Assembly: GCA_964484305.1 (NCBI GenBank) | Contig: CAZAEI010000002.1 | Location: 33,647 to 97,646 of the forward strand | From: DAOVFN01 sp964484305 | GTDB taxonomy: Archaea; Aenigmatarchaeota; Aenigmatarchaeia; QMZP01 | Reading direction: 5' to 3' | Length of the DNA: 64,000 nt | Shown: positions 27,806-33,951 of the stretch, in pieces | Layout: every line of letters begins with the position of its first letter | How positions within the stretch are numbered: position 1 is the first letter of the stretch | The notes under the pieces: generated by a model | The model's database searches: none | The model's input: only the letters and a program-made list of their open reading frames with translations | Told to the model about the DNA's origin: nothing | Position numbers and translations under genes: made by a program

Positions 27806-28532
27806 AATACCTCACCAAAAGCTTTATTTCTCGCTCCCCTAGCTTGGAGGAAAGGGAAGCGGCAACCGTAAGTTCGCTTGTGCAGGTGGCTCCGGCAGGC
27901 ACATCGCAATAATGGCTGCCGCTTCCCGCAAGAATGGAAATGCCATCCGGAAGAACCCATTCTATCTCCACATCATGGGCGTCAGTGTCTCCACGATTGG
28001 ATATCTCGGCTGATAGAAGGAAGGGCTCGTTTCGGTTGGCCCTCCCGGGCATGTGTGGGCTGGTCTCGATAACAGGGCCTGTGGCTTCTGGTTCCTGTTG
28101 TTCCTGGCCTGGTTGCTCCTGGGTCTGGTTCTGTCCTGATGTCTGGTTGGTGGGTTCTGGAAGGGTCTGGTTATCAGGAAGGGTGACGTTGGTTTCATCA
28201 AGCAGGAGTGTGATGTTTATTGTGATGTTTTCCTCTGGGAGGGTCAGGTTGGTTTCATTTATTGGAGCGCCCTCCCCTGTTTCTGATTCATTGAAGAAGA
28301 CTGGCGTGTTGTTTTCTTTTGCAGGAAGGGTTGTGTTCTCTGTGATGTTTTCAGGGGACGTACTGGTTATGTTGGCGGTCATGCCGCCGGTTATGTTGTC
28401 AGTGGCGTTCTGGGCCACAATCATTGTTGTCGGTATCAGGAGTAGAAAGAGGGCTGCGGCTAGGATTTGTGCCTGACCCATCTGGGATTTTCTCTGCTTT
28501 AGATGAAATAGGTTCGCTATATCTGCCACCAA
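27798..28532 (-). CDS. Sequon-rich exported protein with Ig/CARDB-like C-terminal domain
   Basis: First gene of the giant-protein operon. The longest reading starts at TTG 28532 (GTG 28529 is next) and gives LKQRKSQMGQAQILAAALFL, a charged stretch followed by G-Q and a hydrophobic run, the layout of class III signal peptides. ATG 28481 would remove the charged part, so an upstream start is favoured. Residues ~45-155 are a low-complexity N/T/E/Q-rich linker full of N-x-T sites. The last ~90 residues look like a CARDB-type beta-sandwich with two cysteines (HYCDVPAGATCTSELTV). It ends in YFE-TAG, overlapping the next gene's start by 8 nt. No function can be assigned beyond a surface role. Confidence 0.75.
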   Translation of the reverse strand: MVADIANLFHLKQRKSQMGQAQILAAALFLLLIPTTMIVAQNATDNITGGMTANITSTSPENITENTTLPAKENNTPVFFNESETGEGAPINETNLTLPEENITINITLLLDETNVTLPDNQTLPEPTNQTSGQNQTQEQPGQEQQEPEATGPVIETSPHMPGRANRNEPFLLSAEISNRGDTDAHDVEIEWVLPDGISILAGSGSHYCDVPAGATCTSELTVAASLSSKLGEREIKLLVRYFE

Positions 28533-28550
28533 CGCCGCCCATGCTGTTGC

Positions 28551-28575
28551 AGTAACATGTTACTAATAGGTAGCA
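28551..28575. promoter_or_regulatory. Perfect palindrome AGTAACATGTTACT plus TACTAATAGGTAGCA, operator candidate
   Basis: Bases 28551-28564 are a perfect 14-bp palindrome 19 nt upstream of the surface operon's first start. It overlaps TACTAATAGGTAGCA (28561-28575). On the minus strand a TATA-like tattttata lies near 28589-28598, which puts the palindrome near the predicted transcription start, a typical repressor position in archaea. The TACTAATA-GTAGCA part recurs at 38900-38914. Confidence 0.5.
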
Positions 28576-28627
28576 TGGTTGTCGATTCCTATAAAATAGG
28601 ATAATTAATATAGCTGAAACCCCAAAG

Positions 28628-28640
28628 TGTCGAATCGACA
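28628..28640. promoter_or_regulatory. Perfect palindrome TGTCGAATCGACA, operator candidate
   Basis: A 13-bp palindrome (TGTCGA-A-TCGACA) lies in the spacer between the divergent surface operon and glycosyltransferase gene. Related sites are TGTCGA at 28580-28585, TGTCGACCGACA at 29408-29419 and TGTCGA at 29931-29936, all flanking the glycosyltransferase and the winged-helix gene. The winged-helix protein encoded at 29430 is the obvious candidate ligand (inference). Confidence 0.45.
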
Positions 28641-28682
28641 CAGCGGGGGTGAGCACACGGCTTTTAAGATTTCTATCCAAAC

Positions 28683-29375
28683 ATGAAATGTGAGCCCATG
28701 CTTTCCATGATAATCCCTACATACAATGAAAGGGAGAACATTAGGCCCCCGGTGACAAGGCTCTCCAGGGTGTTGGGGGGATTGGATGTTGGTTCAGAGG
28801 TTATAATAGTTGATGATGATTCCCCTGACAGGACCTGGGAGGTCGCCCGGGAATTGGGCAGGGGCCTGAGCCTGAGGGTTATAAGGAGGCCTTACAGGAG
28901 GGGCCTCTCCTCAGCCATCATTGAGGGGCTGCGGGCAGCCATGGGGGGTGTAATCAGGGTGATGGATGCTGACCTCTCCCACCCGCCAGAGGCTATACCG
29001 GAGATGCTTGAGTGTATCAGTGGACATGATGTTGTTGTGGCGAGCAGGTATGCCACTGGTGGGAGGGTAATGGATTGGCCGGTGTCGAGGAGGGCGGTCT
29101 CCGTGATTGGCAGGCTCCTGGCCAGGCCCCTGATTGCTGTCAGGGATCCCATGTCCGGCTTCTTCCTGGTAAGGAGGGCTGTCGTTGGGGATTTGATTGA
29201 GGATATTGGCTTCAGGCCGAGGGGGTTCAAGATACTGCTGGACTTGATGGTCAGGTACAAAGAGTGTGGCCGAGGTGCCCTACAGGTTCTCGTGCAGGAA
29301 GGGCGGCAGAAGCAAGATGGGTCCTGGTGTGGCCTGGAGCTATGTATGCCATGTGGCCGGCCTCTGTATATATAG
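28683..29375 (+). CDS. Family 2 glycosyltransferase, dolichyl-phosphate-sugar synthase-like, C-terminal frameshift
   Basis: The GT-A fold motifs are complete: IIPTYNERENI at the N-terminus, VDDDSPDRT (nucleotide binding), MDADLSHPPE (DxD metal site) and SRYATGG. This matches soluble DPM1-type enzymes, which load mannose or glucose onto polyprenyl phosphate for protein glycosylation. The frame goes wrong after LLDLMVRYK: read as is, it ends at 29375 with unrelated residues. One base later, from about 29260, the +1 frame gives SVAEVPYRFSCRKGGRSKMG, the expected DPM1 C-terminal segment, and ends at 29388. So there is one extra base in the AAA at 29259-29261, by mutation, sequencing error or (less likely) recoding. 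ATG 28701 is an alternative start. Confidence 0.85.
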   Translation: MKCEPMLSMIIPTYNERENIRPPVTRLSRVLGGLDVGSEVIIVDDDSPDRTWEVARELGRGLSLRVIRRPYRRGLSSAIIEGLRAAMGGVIRVMDADLSHPPEAIPEMLECISGHDVVVASRYATGGRVMDWPVSRRAVSVIGRLLARPLIAVRDPMSGFFLVRRAVVGDLIEDIGFRPRGFKILLDLMVRYKECGRGALQVLVQEGRQKQDGSWCGLELCMPCGRPLYI

Positions 29376-29395
29376 GATAATTGGTTAGTTATCCT
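29374..29395. promoter_or_regulatory. Inverted repeat AGGATAA-N8-TTATCCT upstream of the winged-helix gene
   Basis: Perfect 7-bp arms with an 8-nt spacer lie 34-56 nt before the winged-helix gene, just upstream of a TATA-like tttatatt (29401-29408). The half-site AGGATAATT recurs at 28598-28606. It could be an operator or a BRE-proximal activator site, or a weak hairpin at the end of the glycosyltransferase mRNA. Confidence 0.4.
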
Positions 29396-29407
29396 AAAGG
29401 TTTATAT

Positions 29408-29419
29408 TGTCGACCGACA
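29408..29419. promoter_or_regulatory. TGTCG-AC-CGACA operator candidate in the core promoter of the winged-helix gene
   Basis: The 5-bp-arm inverted repeat sits directly after a TATA-like tttatatt and 10 nt before ATG 29430. Transcription should start close to the ATG, so protein bound here would block initiation. Together with 28628-28640 it suggests autoregulation by the 29430 product. Confidence 0.45.
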
Positions 29420-29429
29420 TATTTTAAAC

Positions 29430-29897
29430 ATGCCCAGGCTCTTTCGCTCCGGTGATGAAAAGCGGAGGGACATAAATTCCCTGCTTGTTCTTAAAAGCAA
29501 GCTCAGCCAGGAGCGGGTAAAGCTCAGGGAGGACTTCGATTCCAGGAAGGCCGACTGGATTGAGCAGAAGATGGATGACATCCTCTTCAGGCTCAGGGAG
29601 GTCGAGAAGAGGCTAGAGGGCGTCAGGAGGGAGCGGATTCATGACCTGCTCGAGTACGAGAAGCTCACCAGCAAGTCAGGTAGGGAGAGGCCCGAGAGCC
29701 TGAGGACCCTGAAAGTGAAGAGCATGATAAAGAGCCTTCTTGAGGAGCACAAGAAGCTGGCATCATCTGACCTCAGCAGTCTCCTTAAGCTTTCCAGGAC
29801 CAGGTGCAATGAATACCTGGTGGAGCTGGAGAGGGAGGGTATGGTCCAGGGAACGACAGTTCGACGCAAGAAGTTCTATAGGCTGAAGAAGCAGTGA
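29430..29897 (+). CDS. Coiled-coil plus winged-helix DNA-binding protein
   Basis: 155 residues. Residues ~15-80 are a long charged heptad-like helix (KSKLSQERVKLREDFDS, then RLREVEKRLEGVRRER), a dimerising coiled coil. Residues ~90-153 are a winged helix (SSDLSSLLKLSRTRCNEYLV as helix-turn-helix, then GTTVRRKKFYRL as wing). It probably acts as a homodimeric transcription regulator with palindromic sites. A TATA-like element ~25 nt upstream suggests a leaderless message. The target genes are unknown. The TGTCGA palindromes around it suggest autoregulation and control of the adjacent glycosyltransferase and surface operon. Confidence 0.75.
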   Translation: MPRLFRSGDEKRRDINSLLVLKSKLSQERVKLREDFDSRKADWIEQKMDDILFRLREVEKRLEGVRRERIHDLLEYEKLTSKSGRERPESLRTLKVKSMIKSLLEEHKKLASSDLSSLLKLSRTRCNEYLVELEREGMVQGTTVRRKKFYRLKKQ

Positions 29898-30003
29898 AAC
29901 GTTTTTTATGAAAACAGAATCATGCAACTGTGTCGATTTACCTCGATAGGTGGCAGCAGCCTGCTGCACTACAGGATTTTGAATATTGCAAACCTGAAAG
30001 AAG

Positions 30004-30750
30004 TCAGCGGGAGAGCAGCCGCCTGATGCCGAGCATGCCCGGGGGCGAATACTCCTCCCCAACAAGGGCAGCGGCAATCCTCTTGAACTCCACTGCCGCC
30101 CTGGAGTGGGGCTTCAGGCTTACTATGGGGGTCTTCTCAAAGAGGCTCCTCTTGACATTCCTGTCCTCGGGAACCCTGCCTATCACATTGAGGTCACACA
30201 TCTCCTCGATTTCCTCTGTGGTGAGCTCGAATTTGTCTCGAACCCTGTTGACCACAATACCTAGGGGCTCCTTGCCCATCTCTCTGGCCACCTTGATAAC
30301 CTTGAGGGCGTCTGTCACAGCGGGTATCTCCGGGTTGGTGACAACAACCAAATCATCGCAGGCCTTGAGGACAAGGAGGGCGTCCTCCCTGAGCCCGGGA
30401 GGGGAGTCTATGAGTATTGTGCCTCTCAGGTCGCTCAGAACAGACTTGAGCCTGTAGGGCGTGGGGCTCTTGGTGATATAGTTCAGTGATATCGAGGCCG
30501 GGACAACCTTGAGGCCAGAGGGGTGGGTGTATATCGCGTTAAGAATTCCGATGTTGCCGTCAAGGGCGTCCTGGAGCCCCAGAGGGAACTGGTAGAACCC
30601 CAGCTGGAGGCCGAGGTTGGATGTGGAGAGGTCGACATCGACTGCCACCACATCCCTGCCGAAGCCTGCCATGGCCAGGGCGACATTGGCTGTGAACGTG
30701 GTCTTGCCAACCCCGCCCTTACCGGAAACGATGCCTATGATTTTCTCCAT
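30004..30750 (-). CDS. minD: MinD/ParA-type P-loop ATPase
   Basis: 248 residues with the deviant Walker A motif KGGVGKT (residues 11-17), the VDVDLSTSNLGL switch I segment and LIDSPPG Walker B, plus the NRVRDKF and PEDRNVKRS segments typical of archaeal MinD homologues. Such ATPases dimerise on nucleotide and organise membrane or surface positioning. Several archaeal paralogues exist and the specific cargo cannot be read from sequence. No clear C-terminal amphipathic helix is seen, though the tail GIRRLLSR is short and basic. A TATA-like cttttatatcc (about 30769-30779) is 20-30 nt upstream, so the mRNA is probably leaderless. It converges on the winged-helix gene. Confidence 0.88.
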   Translation of the reverse strand: MEKIIGIVSGKGGVGKTTFTANVALAMAGFGRDVVAVDVDLSTSNLGLQLGFYQFPLGLQDALDGNIGILNAIYTHPSGLKVVPASISLNYITKSPTPYRLKSVLSDLRGTILIDSPPGLREDALLVLKACDDLVVVTNPEIPAVTDALKVIKVAREMGKEPLGIVVNRVRDKFELTTEEIEEMCDLNVIGRVPEDRNVKRSLFEKTPIVSLKPHSRAAVEFKRIAAALVGEEYSPPGMLGIRRLLSR

Positions 30751-30780
30751 AACTAGAAATGATGGTATGGATATAAAAGC

Positions 30781-31197
30781 TTAATCTGGTTTGCCATCAG
30801 CGAGCTCGAACTTGATCCCGTACTGGATGAGCCCCGAGGAACCGTCCTCGTGAATCTTCCTGAAGACCGGTCTGACCCGCATATCTATATCCACATCGTC
30901 CGGATTGCCTATCACCTGGCCGGATATCCTGGTTCCCTCATCGAGCTCGATTATGGCCACTGCATAGGGCGTGTATTTCTCGAAGCCCTCCGGGGGGACC
31001 CTGATTACGGTGTATGAGATTATACTGCCGAGGCCTGAGAACCGGAATTCCCTGATATCGCCCCTGCGCCTGCATGCAGGACAGAAGTCCTTGGGTGGGA
31101 AGTACGCTGTGTTGCAGGTGTGGCACTTCGTTCCCGTAAGGGTGTACCTGCTCTTCTGGAGCCTCCAGTACAGGGGGACGCTTGACCTGTGAGTCAT
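30781..31197 (-). CDS. DUF35 OB-fold/zinc-ribbon protein, scaffold of the thiolase-HMG-CoA synthase complex
   Basis: 138 residues from ATG 31197, chosen for the GGTGA site 5 nt upstream. Residues 25-42 form a zinc ribbon (CxxC...CxxC), followed by an OB-fold with GLGSIISYTVI and PPEGFEKYTPYAVAII, the standard DUF35 signature. In archaea this protein bridges acetoacetyl-CoA thiolase and HMG-CoA synthase and lines a shared CoA tunnel, pulling the unfavourable thiolase step forward. It is the last gene after both enzymes here, agreeing with that role. The spacer before it carries three copies of the hairpin/mini-ORF element, so its translation may be separately tuned. Confidence 0.9.
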   Translation of the reverse strand: MTHRSSVPLYWRLQKSRYTLTGTKCHTCNTAYFPPKDFCPACRRRGDIREFRFSGLGSIISYTVIRVPPEGFEKYTPYAVAIIELDEGTRISGQVIGNPDDVDIDMRVRPVFRKIHEDGSSGLIQYGIKFELADGKPD

Positions 31198-31202
31198 ATC
31201 AC

Positions 31203-31310
31203 TCACCTTCCGTCCCTTCGGGACGGCATGCACTCATTCACCTTCCGTCCCTTCGGGACGGCATGTACTCATTCACCTTCCGTCTGGTTTCATCCTGTTA
31301 ATGACGGCAT
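31203..31310 (-). repeat. Three tandem hairpin/mini-ORF elements between thiolase and DUF35 genes
   Basis: Read on the minus strand, two copies (31229-31203 and 31264-31238) are identical 27-nt units. Each is ATG, then CCGTCCC-GAA-GGGACGG, then AAGGTGA, encoding MPSRRDGR-stop. The third (31310-31273) is degenerate: it keeps CCGTC...GACGG and the final GGTGA, but a stop falls earlier (MPSLTG). Each TGA is part of the GGTGA Shine-Dalgarno-like box, with the next ATG 5-8 nt downstream. The last box serves the DUF35 start. Confidence 0.85.
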
Positions 31311-31318
31311 GTAATCAT

Positions 31319-32497
31319 TTACCTCTTTAATTTGGCGTCAGGGTTGGCCAGTATGCTGACCACCGCTGTTGCGCCGCTTCCTCCTATATTGAGGGCAAGA
31401 CCTATGTTGACGCCGCTGACCTGCATGGGACCGTAATTGCCACGGAGCTGCATGGTCAGGTCAGCCAGCTGCCTTATGCCCGTTGCCCCCACCGGGTGGC
31501 CCACTGACTTGAGGCCGCCGGTTGTGTTTGTGGGTATCTCACCGCCTCTGGCCATCCTGCCCTCCTCCACAAACCTGCCTCCCTGACCCTTCTCGCAGAA
31601 CCCAAGGTCCTCCAGTGCGATGATTTCGTTTATGGAGAAGCAGTCATGGACCTCGGCTATGTCAATGTCCTTGTGTCCCAGGCCGGTCTCCTGGTAGGCC
31701 TTCCTGGCAGCCACCCTGGTGGCATTGAGCTCGGTAAGGCTCGCGCGGTCGTGCAGGGCAAGGGCGTCAGTGGCCTGCTGCGTACTGAGAACCCATATAG
31801 GGTTTTCAAGCTTCCTGGCAACATCCTCTGATGCCAGTATGACTGCTGCTGCGCCGTCTGTTATGGGAGAGCAGTCCAGGAGGGTGAGGGGGTCTGATAT
31901 CATCGGGGACTTGAGGACCTGGTCCACTGTTACATCGTACCTGAACTGGGCCCTCTCGTTCAGGACCCCGTTTTTGTGGTTGTTCACGCTGACCATGGCC
32001 ATCTGCTCCCTGGTGGTTCCGTACCGGGCCATGTGGCGCCTCGCTATGAGGGCATATAGCCCTGTAAAGGTAAGGCCTATGCTGGACTCCCATTCCTGGT
32101 CGCCCGCGCCCATGAGGGTGGCTATGGCGTCTGTCCCCTTGAGGTCGGTCATCTTCTCTGCGCCGGCTGCCATGATTACGTCATGCCTGCCGCTCTCTAT
32201 GGCAATGCAGGCGTTCTTGAACGCCAGGGCCCCTGAGGCGCAGGCTGCCTCGAACCTGGTGGCCGGGATGGGGGTCAGCCCTGCATGGTCAGCTGCCAGG
32301 GCCCCCAAGTGCTCCTGGCCGATGAACCTGCCTGCAGACATGTTGCCCACATAGAGGGCCTGGATGTCCTTGCCGTCCAGTTTGGAGTCCGCGAGGGCAA
32401 AGGCCCCTGCCTCTGTGGAGAGGTCCCTCAGGGAGCGCTCCCACTGCTCCCCGAATTTTGTGTATCCCACGCCAACGATGGCGACCCTTCTAGCCAT
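31319..32497 (-). CDS. Acetyl-CoA C-acetyltransferase (thiolase) of the mevalonate pathway
   Basis: 392 residues from ATG 32497, chosen for GGTGAT 5 nt upstream (GTG 32506 is the longer alternative). It condenses two acetyl-CoA to acetoacetyl-CoA. The nucleophile is Cys86 in FEAACASGALAF and the base His334 in GHPVGATG. The late CxGGG cysteine of classical thiolases is replaced by NIGGSG, as usual for archaeal/SCP-x-like thiolases. It lies between HMG-CoA synthase and DUF35 in the same operon, the arrangement that forms a channelled complex. Its first 8 nt overlap the end of the 79-residue gene upstream. The stop is followed directly by the hairpin/mini-ORF elements. Confidence 0.93.
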   Translation of the reverse strand: MARRVAIVGVGYTKFGEQWERSLRDLSTEAGAFALADSKLDGKDIQALYVGNMSAGRFIGQEHLGALAADHAGLTPIPATRFEAACASGALAFKNACIAIESGRHDVIMAAGAEKMTDLKGTDAIATLMGAGDQEWESSIGLTFTGLYALIARRHMARYGTTREQMAMVSVNNHKNGVLNERAQFRYDVTVDQVLKSPMISDPLTLLDCSPITDGAAAVILASEDVARKLENPIWVLSTQQATDALALHDRASLTELNATRVAARKAYQETGLGHKDIDIAEVHDCFSINEIIALEDLGFCEKGQGGRFVEEGRMARGGEIPTNTTGGLKSVGHPVGATGIRQLADLTMQLRGNYGPMQVSGVNIGLALNIGGSGATAVVSILANPDAKLKR

Positions 32498-32729
32498 GAA
32501 TATCACCTTCAGGGAGATTATTTAAGGGCCAGTAAAATCTTCCCATAACCCTGCCTCCGTTATAGATTTCGGCAAACACCCCTATTTCTAAAGGAATTAT
32601 GTTGTAATGCCTCGGTAAGGATACCGAGTCTCCTGTTCTCTCCGCATGACTTATGTAGCCTTCCATGTCATCTCTCCATCCTGGCCAAAGCCCCTCGAAT
32701 CTGTCAAGGAAGTCTTCGCGTGCACCCAT
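32490..32729 (-). CDS. Small uncharacterised protein within the mevalonate operon
   Basis: 79 residues, from ATG 32729, 4 nt after the HMG-CoA synthase stop, and ending 8 nt inside the thiolase gene. The tight packing supports a real, coupled gene. The sequence is acidic to neutral with aromatic-rich segments (LWPGWRDDMEGY, FAEIYNGGRVMGRFYWPLNN). No signal peptide, metal motif or known family is recognised. Its GC content is lower than that of its neighbours. Archaeal versions of this operon normally have nothing between these two enzymes, so it is either a lineage-specific accessory of the complex or an insertion. Confidence 0.6.
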   Translation of the reverse strand: MGAREDFLDRFEGLWPGWRDDMEGYISHAERTGDSVSLPRHYNIIPLEIGVFAEIYNGGRVMGRFYWPLNNLPEGDIHG

Positions 32730-32733
32730 AAAA

Positions 32734-33771
32734 TCACATCTTGAGCTTGCCCCTCAGCTTCACGTACATGCCGTAGTCTATGTTGGTCTTTCTGGAGATG
32801 TAGTGCTCTGTGGTGGGGGCGAGGTCTCTCCTCTCGCTTATCCTGTCGGTGACTGTGAAGGAGAAGGCGTCCGAGCCTGCTCCTGAACCATATGATACCA
32901 TGAATATCCTCTGGCCGGGCTCCGCTACATCCAGGGTGCTGGCCAGGCCCAGGGGTGAGGAGCCCGAGTAGCAGTTGCCAATCCTGGTGACCACAAGGCC
33001 CTGCTTGAGCTGCTCCGGGGTGAAGCCCAGGAGCTTGGCTGCTGTGGTGGGGAACTTGCCGTTGGGCATGTGGAAGACAACATAGTCATAGTCACTGGGC
33101 TTGGTTCCGGTCTTTTCCAGGAGCATCCTGGCTGCAGAGGTCACGTGCTTGAAATAGGCCGGCTTGCCAGTGAACCTGGCCCCGTGCTTGGGGTAGTCCT
33201 CCATACCCCTCCTCCAGAAATCAGAGGTGTCTGTGGTGAAGGAGCAGGTATCGTCGAGCGTGGCCAGTGGGTCCCTGCCTATTATGAAGGCCGCGCCGCC
33301 GGCTGCTGCCGTGTACTCAAGGGCGTCACCGGGCCTGCCCTGGGAGGTATCGGCCCCGATGGCAAGGCCGTATTCAATCAGGCCTGACTTTACCAGGGCA
33401 TAGCAGACCTGTATGGCTGCTGTCCCTGCCTTGCAGGCAAACTCGAAGTCCGCTGTCATCAGGCTGCTGCCCAGGCTGAGGGCCTCGGCCACAACTGTCC
33501 CGGAGGGCTTCACGGCATAGGGATGGCTCTCGCTGCCTATGTAAATCGCGCCTATTGAAGCGGGTTTTATGCCGGCACGGAGGAGGGCGTTCTTGCCTGC
33601 CTCTGTGGAGATGGTTATGGTGTCCTCGTCCATGTCAGGGACGCTCTTCTCATTAATCATGAGGCCCCTCTTGTAGTTCTCGGCGTTCTCGCCCCATATC
33701 CTTGCAATCTCCTCAACAGAAATCCTGTATCTGGGTACGTAGGCGCCGTAACCCGTTATTCCGATGTCCAT
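32734..33771 (-). CDS. Hydroxymethylglutaryl-CoA synthase
   Basis: 345 residues, the usual archaeal length. It condenses acetyl-CoA and acetoacetyl-CoA to HMG-CoA, the committed step toward mevalonate and archaeal lipids. Visible catalytic residues are Glu82 (GSESHPYAVKPS), Cys113 (FEFACKAGTAAI) and the His in YVVFHMPNGKFP. NCYSGSSPLGLAS and VSYGSGAGSDAF are further family signatures. It starts the operon with the small gene, thiolase and DUF35. A minus-strand TATA-like ctatatatact (about 33807-33817) lies ~40 nt upstream of the ATG, with a GGGTG Shine-Dalgarno site. Confidence 0.95.
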   Translation of the reverse strand: MDIGITGYGAYVPRYRISVEEIARIWGENAENYKRGLMINEKSVPDMDEDTITISTEAGKNALLRAGIKPASIGAIYIGSESHPYAVKPSGTVVAEALSLGSSLMTADFEFACKAGTAAIQVCYALVKSGLIEYGLAIGADTSQGRPGDALEYTAAAGGAAFIIGRDPLATLDDTCSFTTDTSDFWRRGMEDYPKHGARFTGKPAYFKHVTSAARMLLEKTGTKPSDYDYVVFHMPNGKFPTTAAKLLGFTPEQLKQGLVVTRIGNCYSGSSPLGLASTLDVAEPGQRIFMVSYGSGAGSDAFSFTVTDRISERRDLAPTTEHYISRKTNIDYGMYVKLRGKLKM

Positions 33772-33834
33772 CCCTTTTTCACCCTAGGCTTGTAATGATT
33801 CAGAATAGTATATATAGGGCACCGAAAGGCTTTT

Positions 33835-33920
33835 AAATGCCCGTACCCCTGTTCGACAATACAAGAACATGGCTCGAACCAGGGGCACCTGCGGGTTCCG
33901 AATGGTGCCTAGTGGGGCAA
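33835..33920 (+). ncRNA. Candidate structured RNA between divergent promoters
   Basis: The sequence can fold into an extended stem: CCCCTG-TTCGA near 33846-33857 pairs with TCGA-A-CCAGGGG near 33872-33885 with one bulge, and flanking CCCG/CGGG can extend it. A second hairpin (GGCACC/GGTGCC, 14-nt loop) follows. A TATA-like cttttaaatgc (33830-33839) lies just upstream. No tRNA, RNase P, SRP or C/D-box pattern fits. Strand is assumed from the TATA. It could also be a 5' leader or a terminator-like structure. Confidence 0.3.
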
Positions 33921-33922
33921 TC

Positions 33923-33936
33923 TTATATTTATAAAA
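33923..33936 (+). promoter_or_regulatory. TATA box of the carbamoyltransferase gene
   Basis: TTATATTTATAAAA is centred about 22 nt upstream of ATG 33952, so transcription should start at or near the start codon. No Shine-Dalgarno site is seen before the ATG, which agrees with a leaderless transcript. Confidence 0.5.
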
Positions 33937-33951
33937 GCATCAATTCTGGTT

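Noticed and set aside
29255..29265. Programmed +1 frameshift in the glycosyltransferase
   Set aside because: The site (gtacaaagag) is not a known slippery sequence and no downstream stimulatory structure is evident, so a mutation or sequencing error is simpler.
29930..30457. Plus-strand open frame of 175 codons starting in the 29898-30003 spacer
   Set aside because: It lies almost wholly antisense to the MinD-like gene and is S/L/T-rich as expected of a complement frame.
31203..31310. CRISPR array
   Set aside because: Regular repeats are present, but the units are palindromic mini-ORFs with 8-nt gaps rather than repeats separated by unique 30-40-nt spacers, and no cas genes are nearby.
33835..33920. 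tRNA gene
   Set aside because: GGTTCGA-like T-loop sequence is present on the minus strand, but no acceptor, D-arm or anticodon stem can be paired around it. I kept only a generic structured-RNA candidate.
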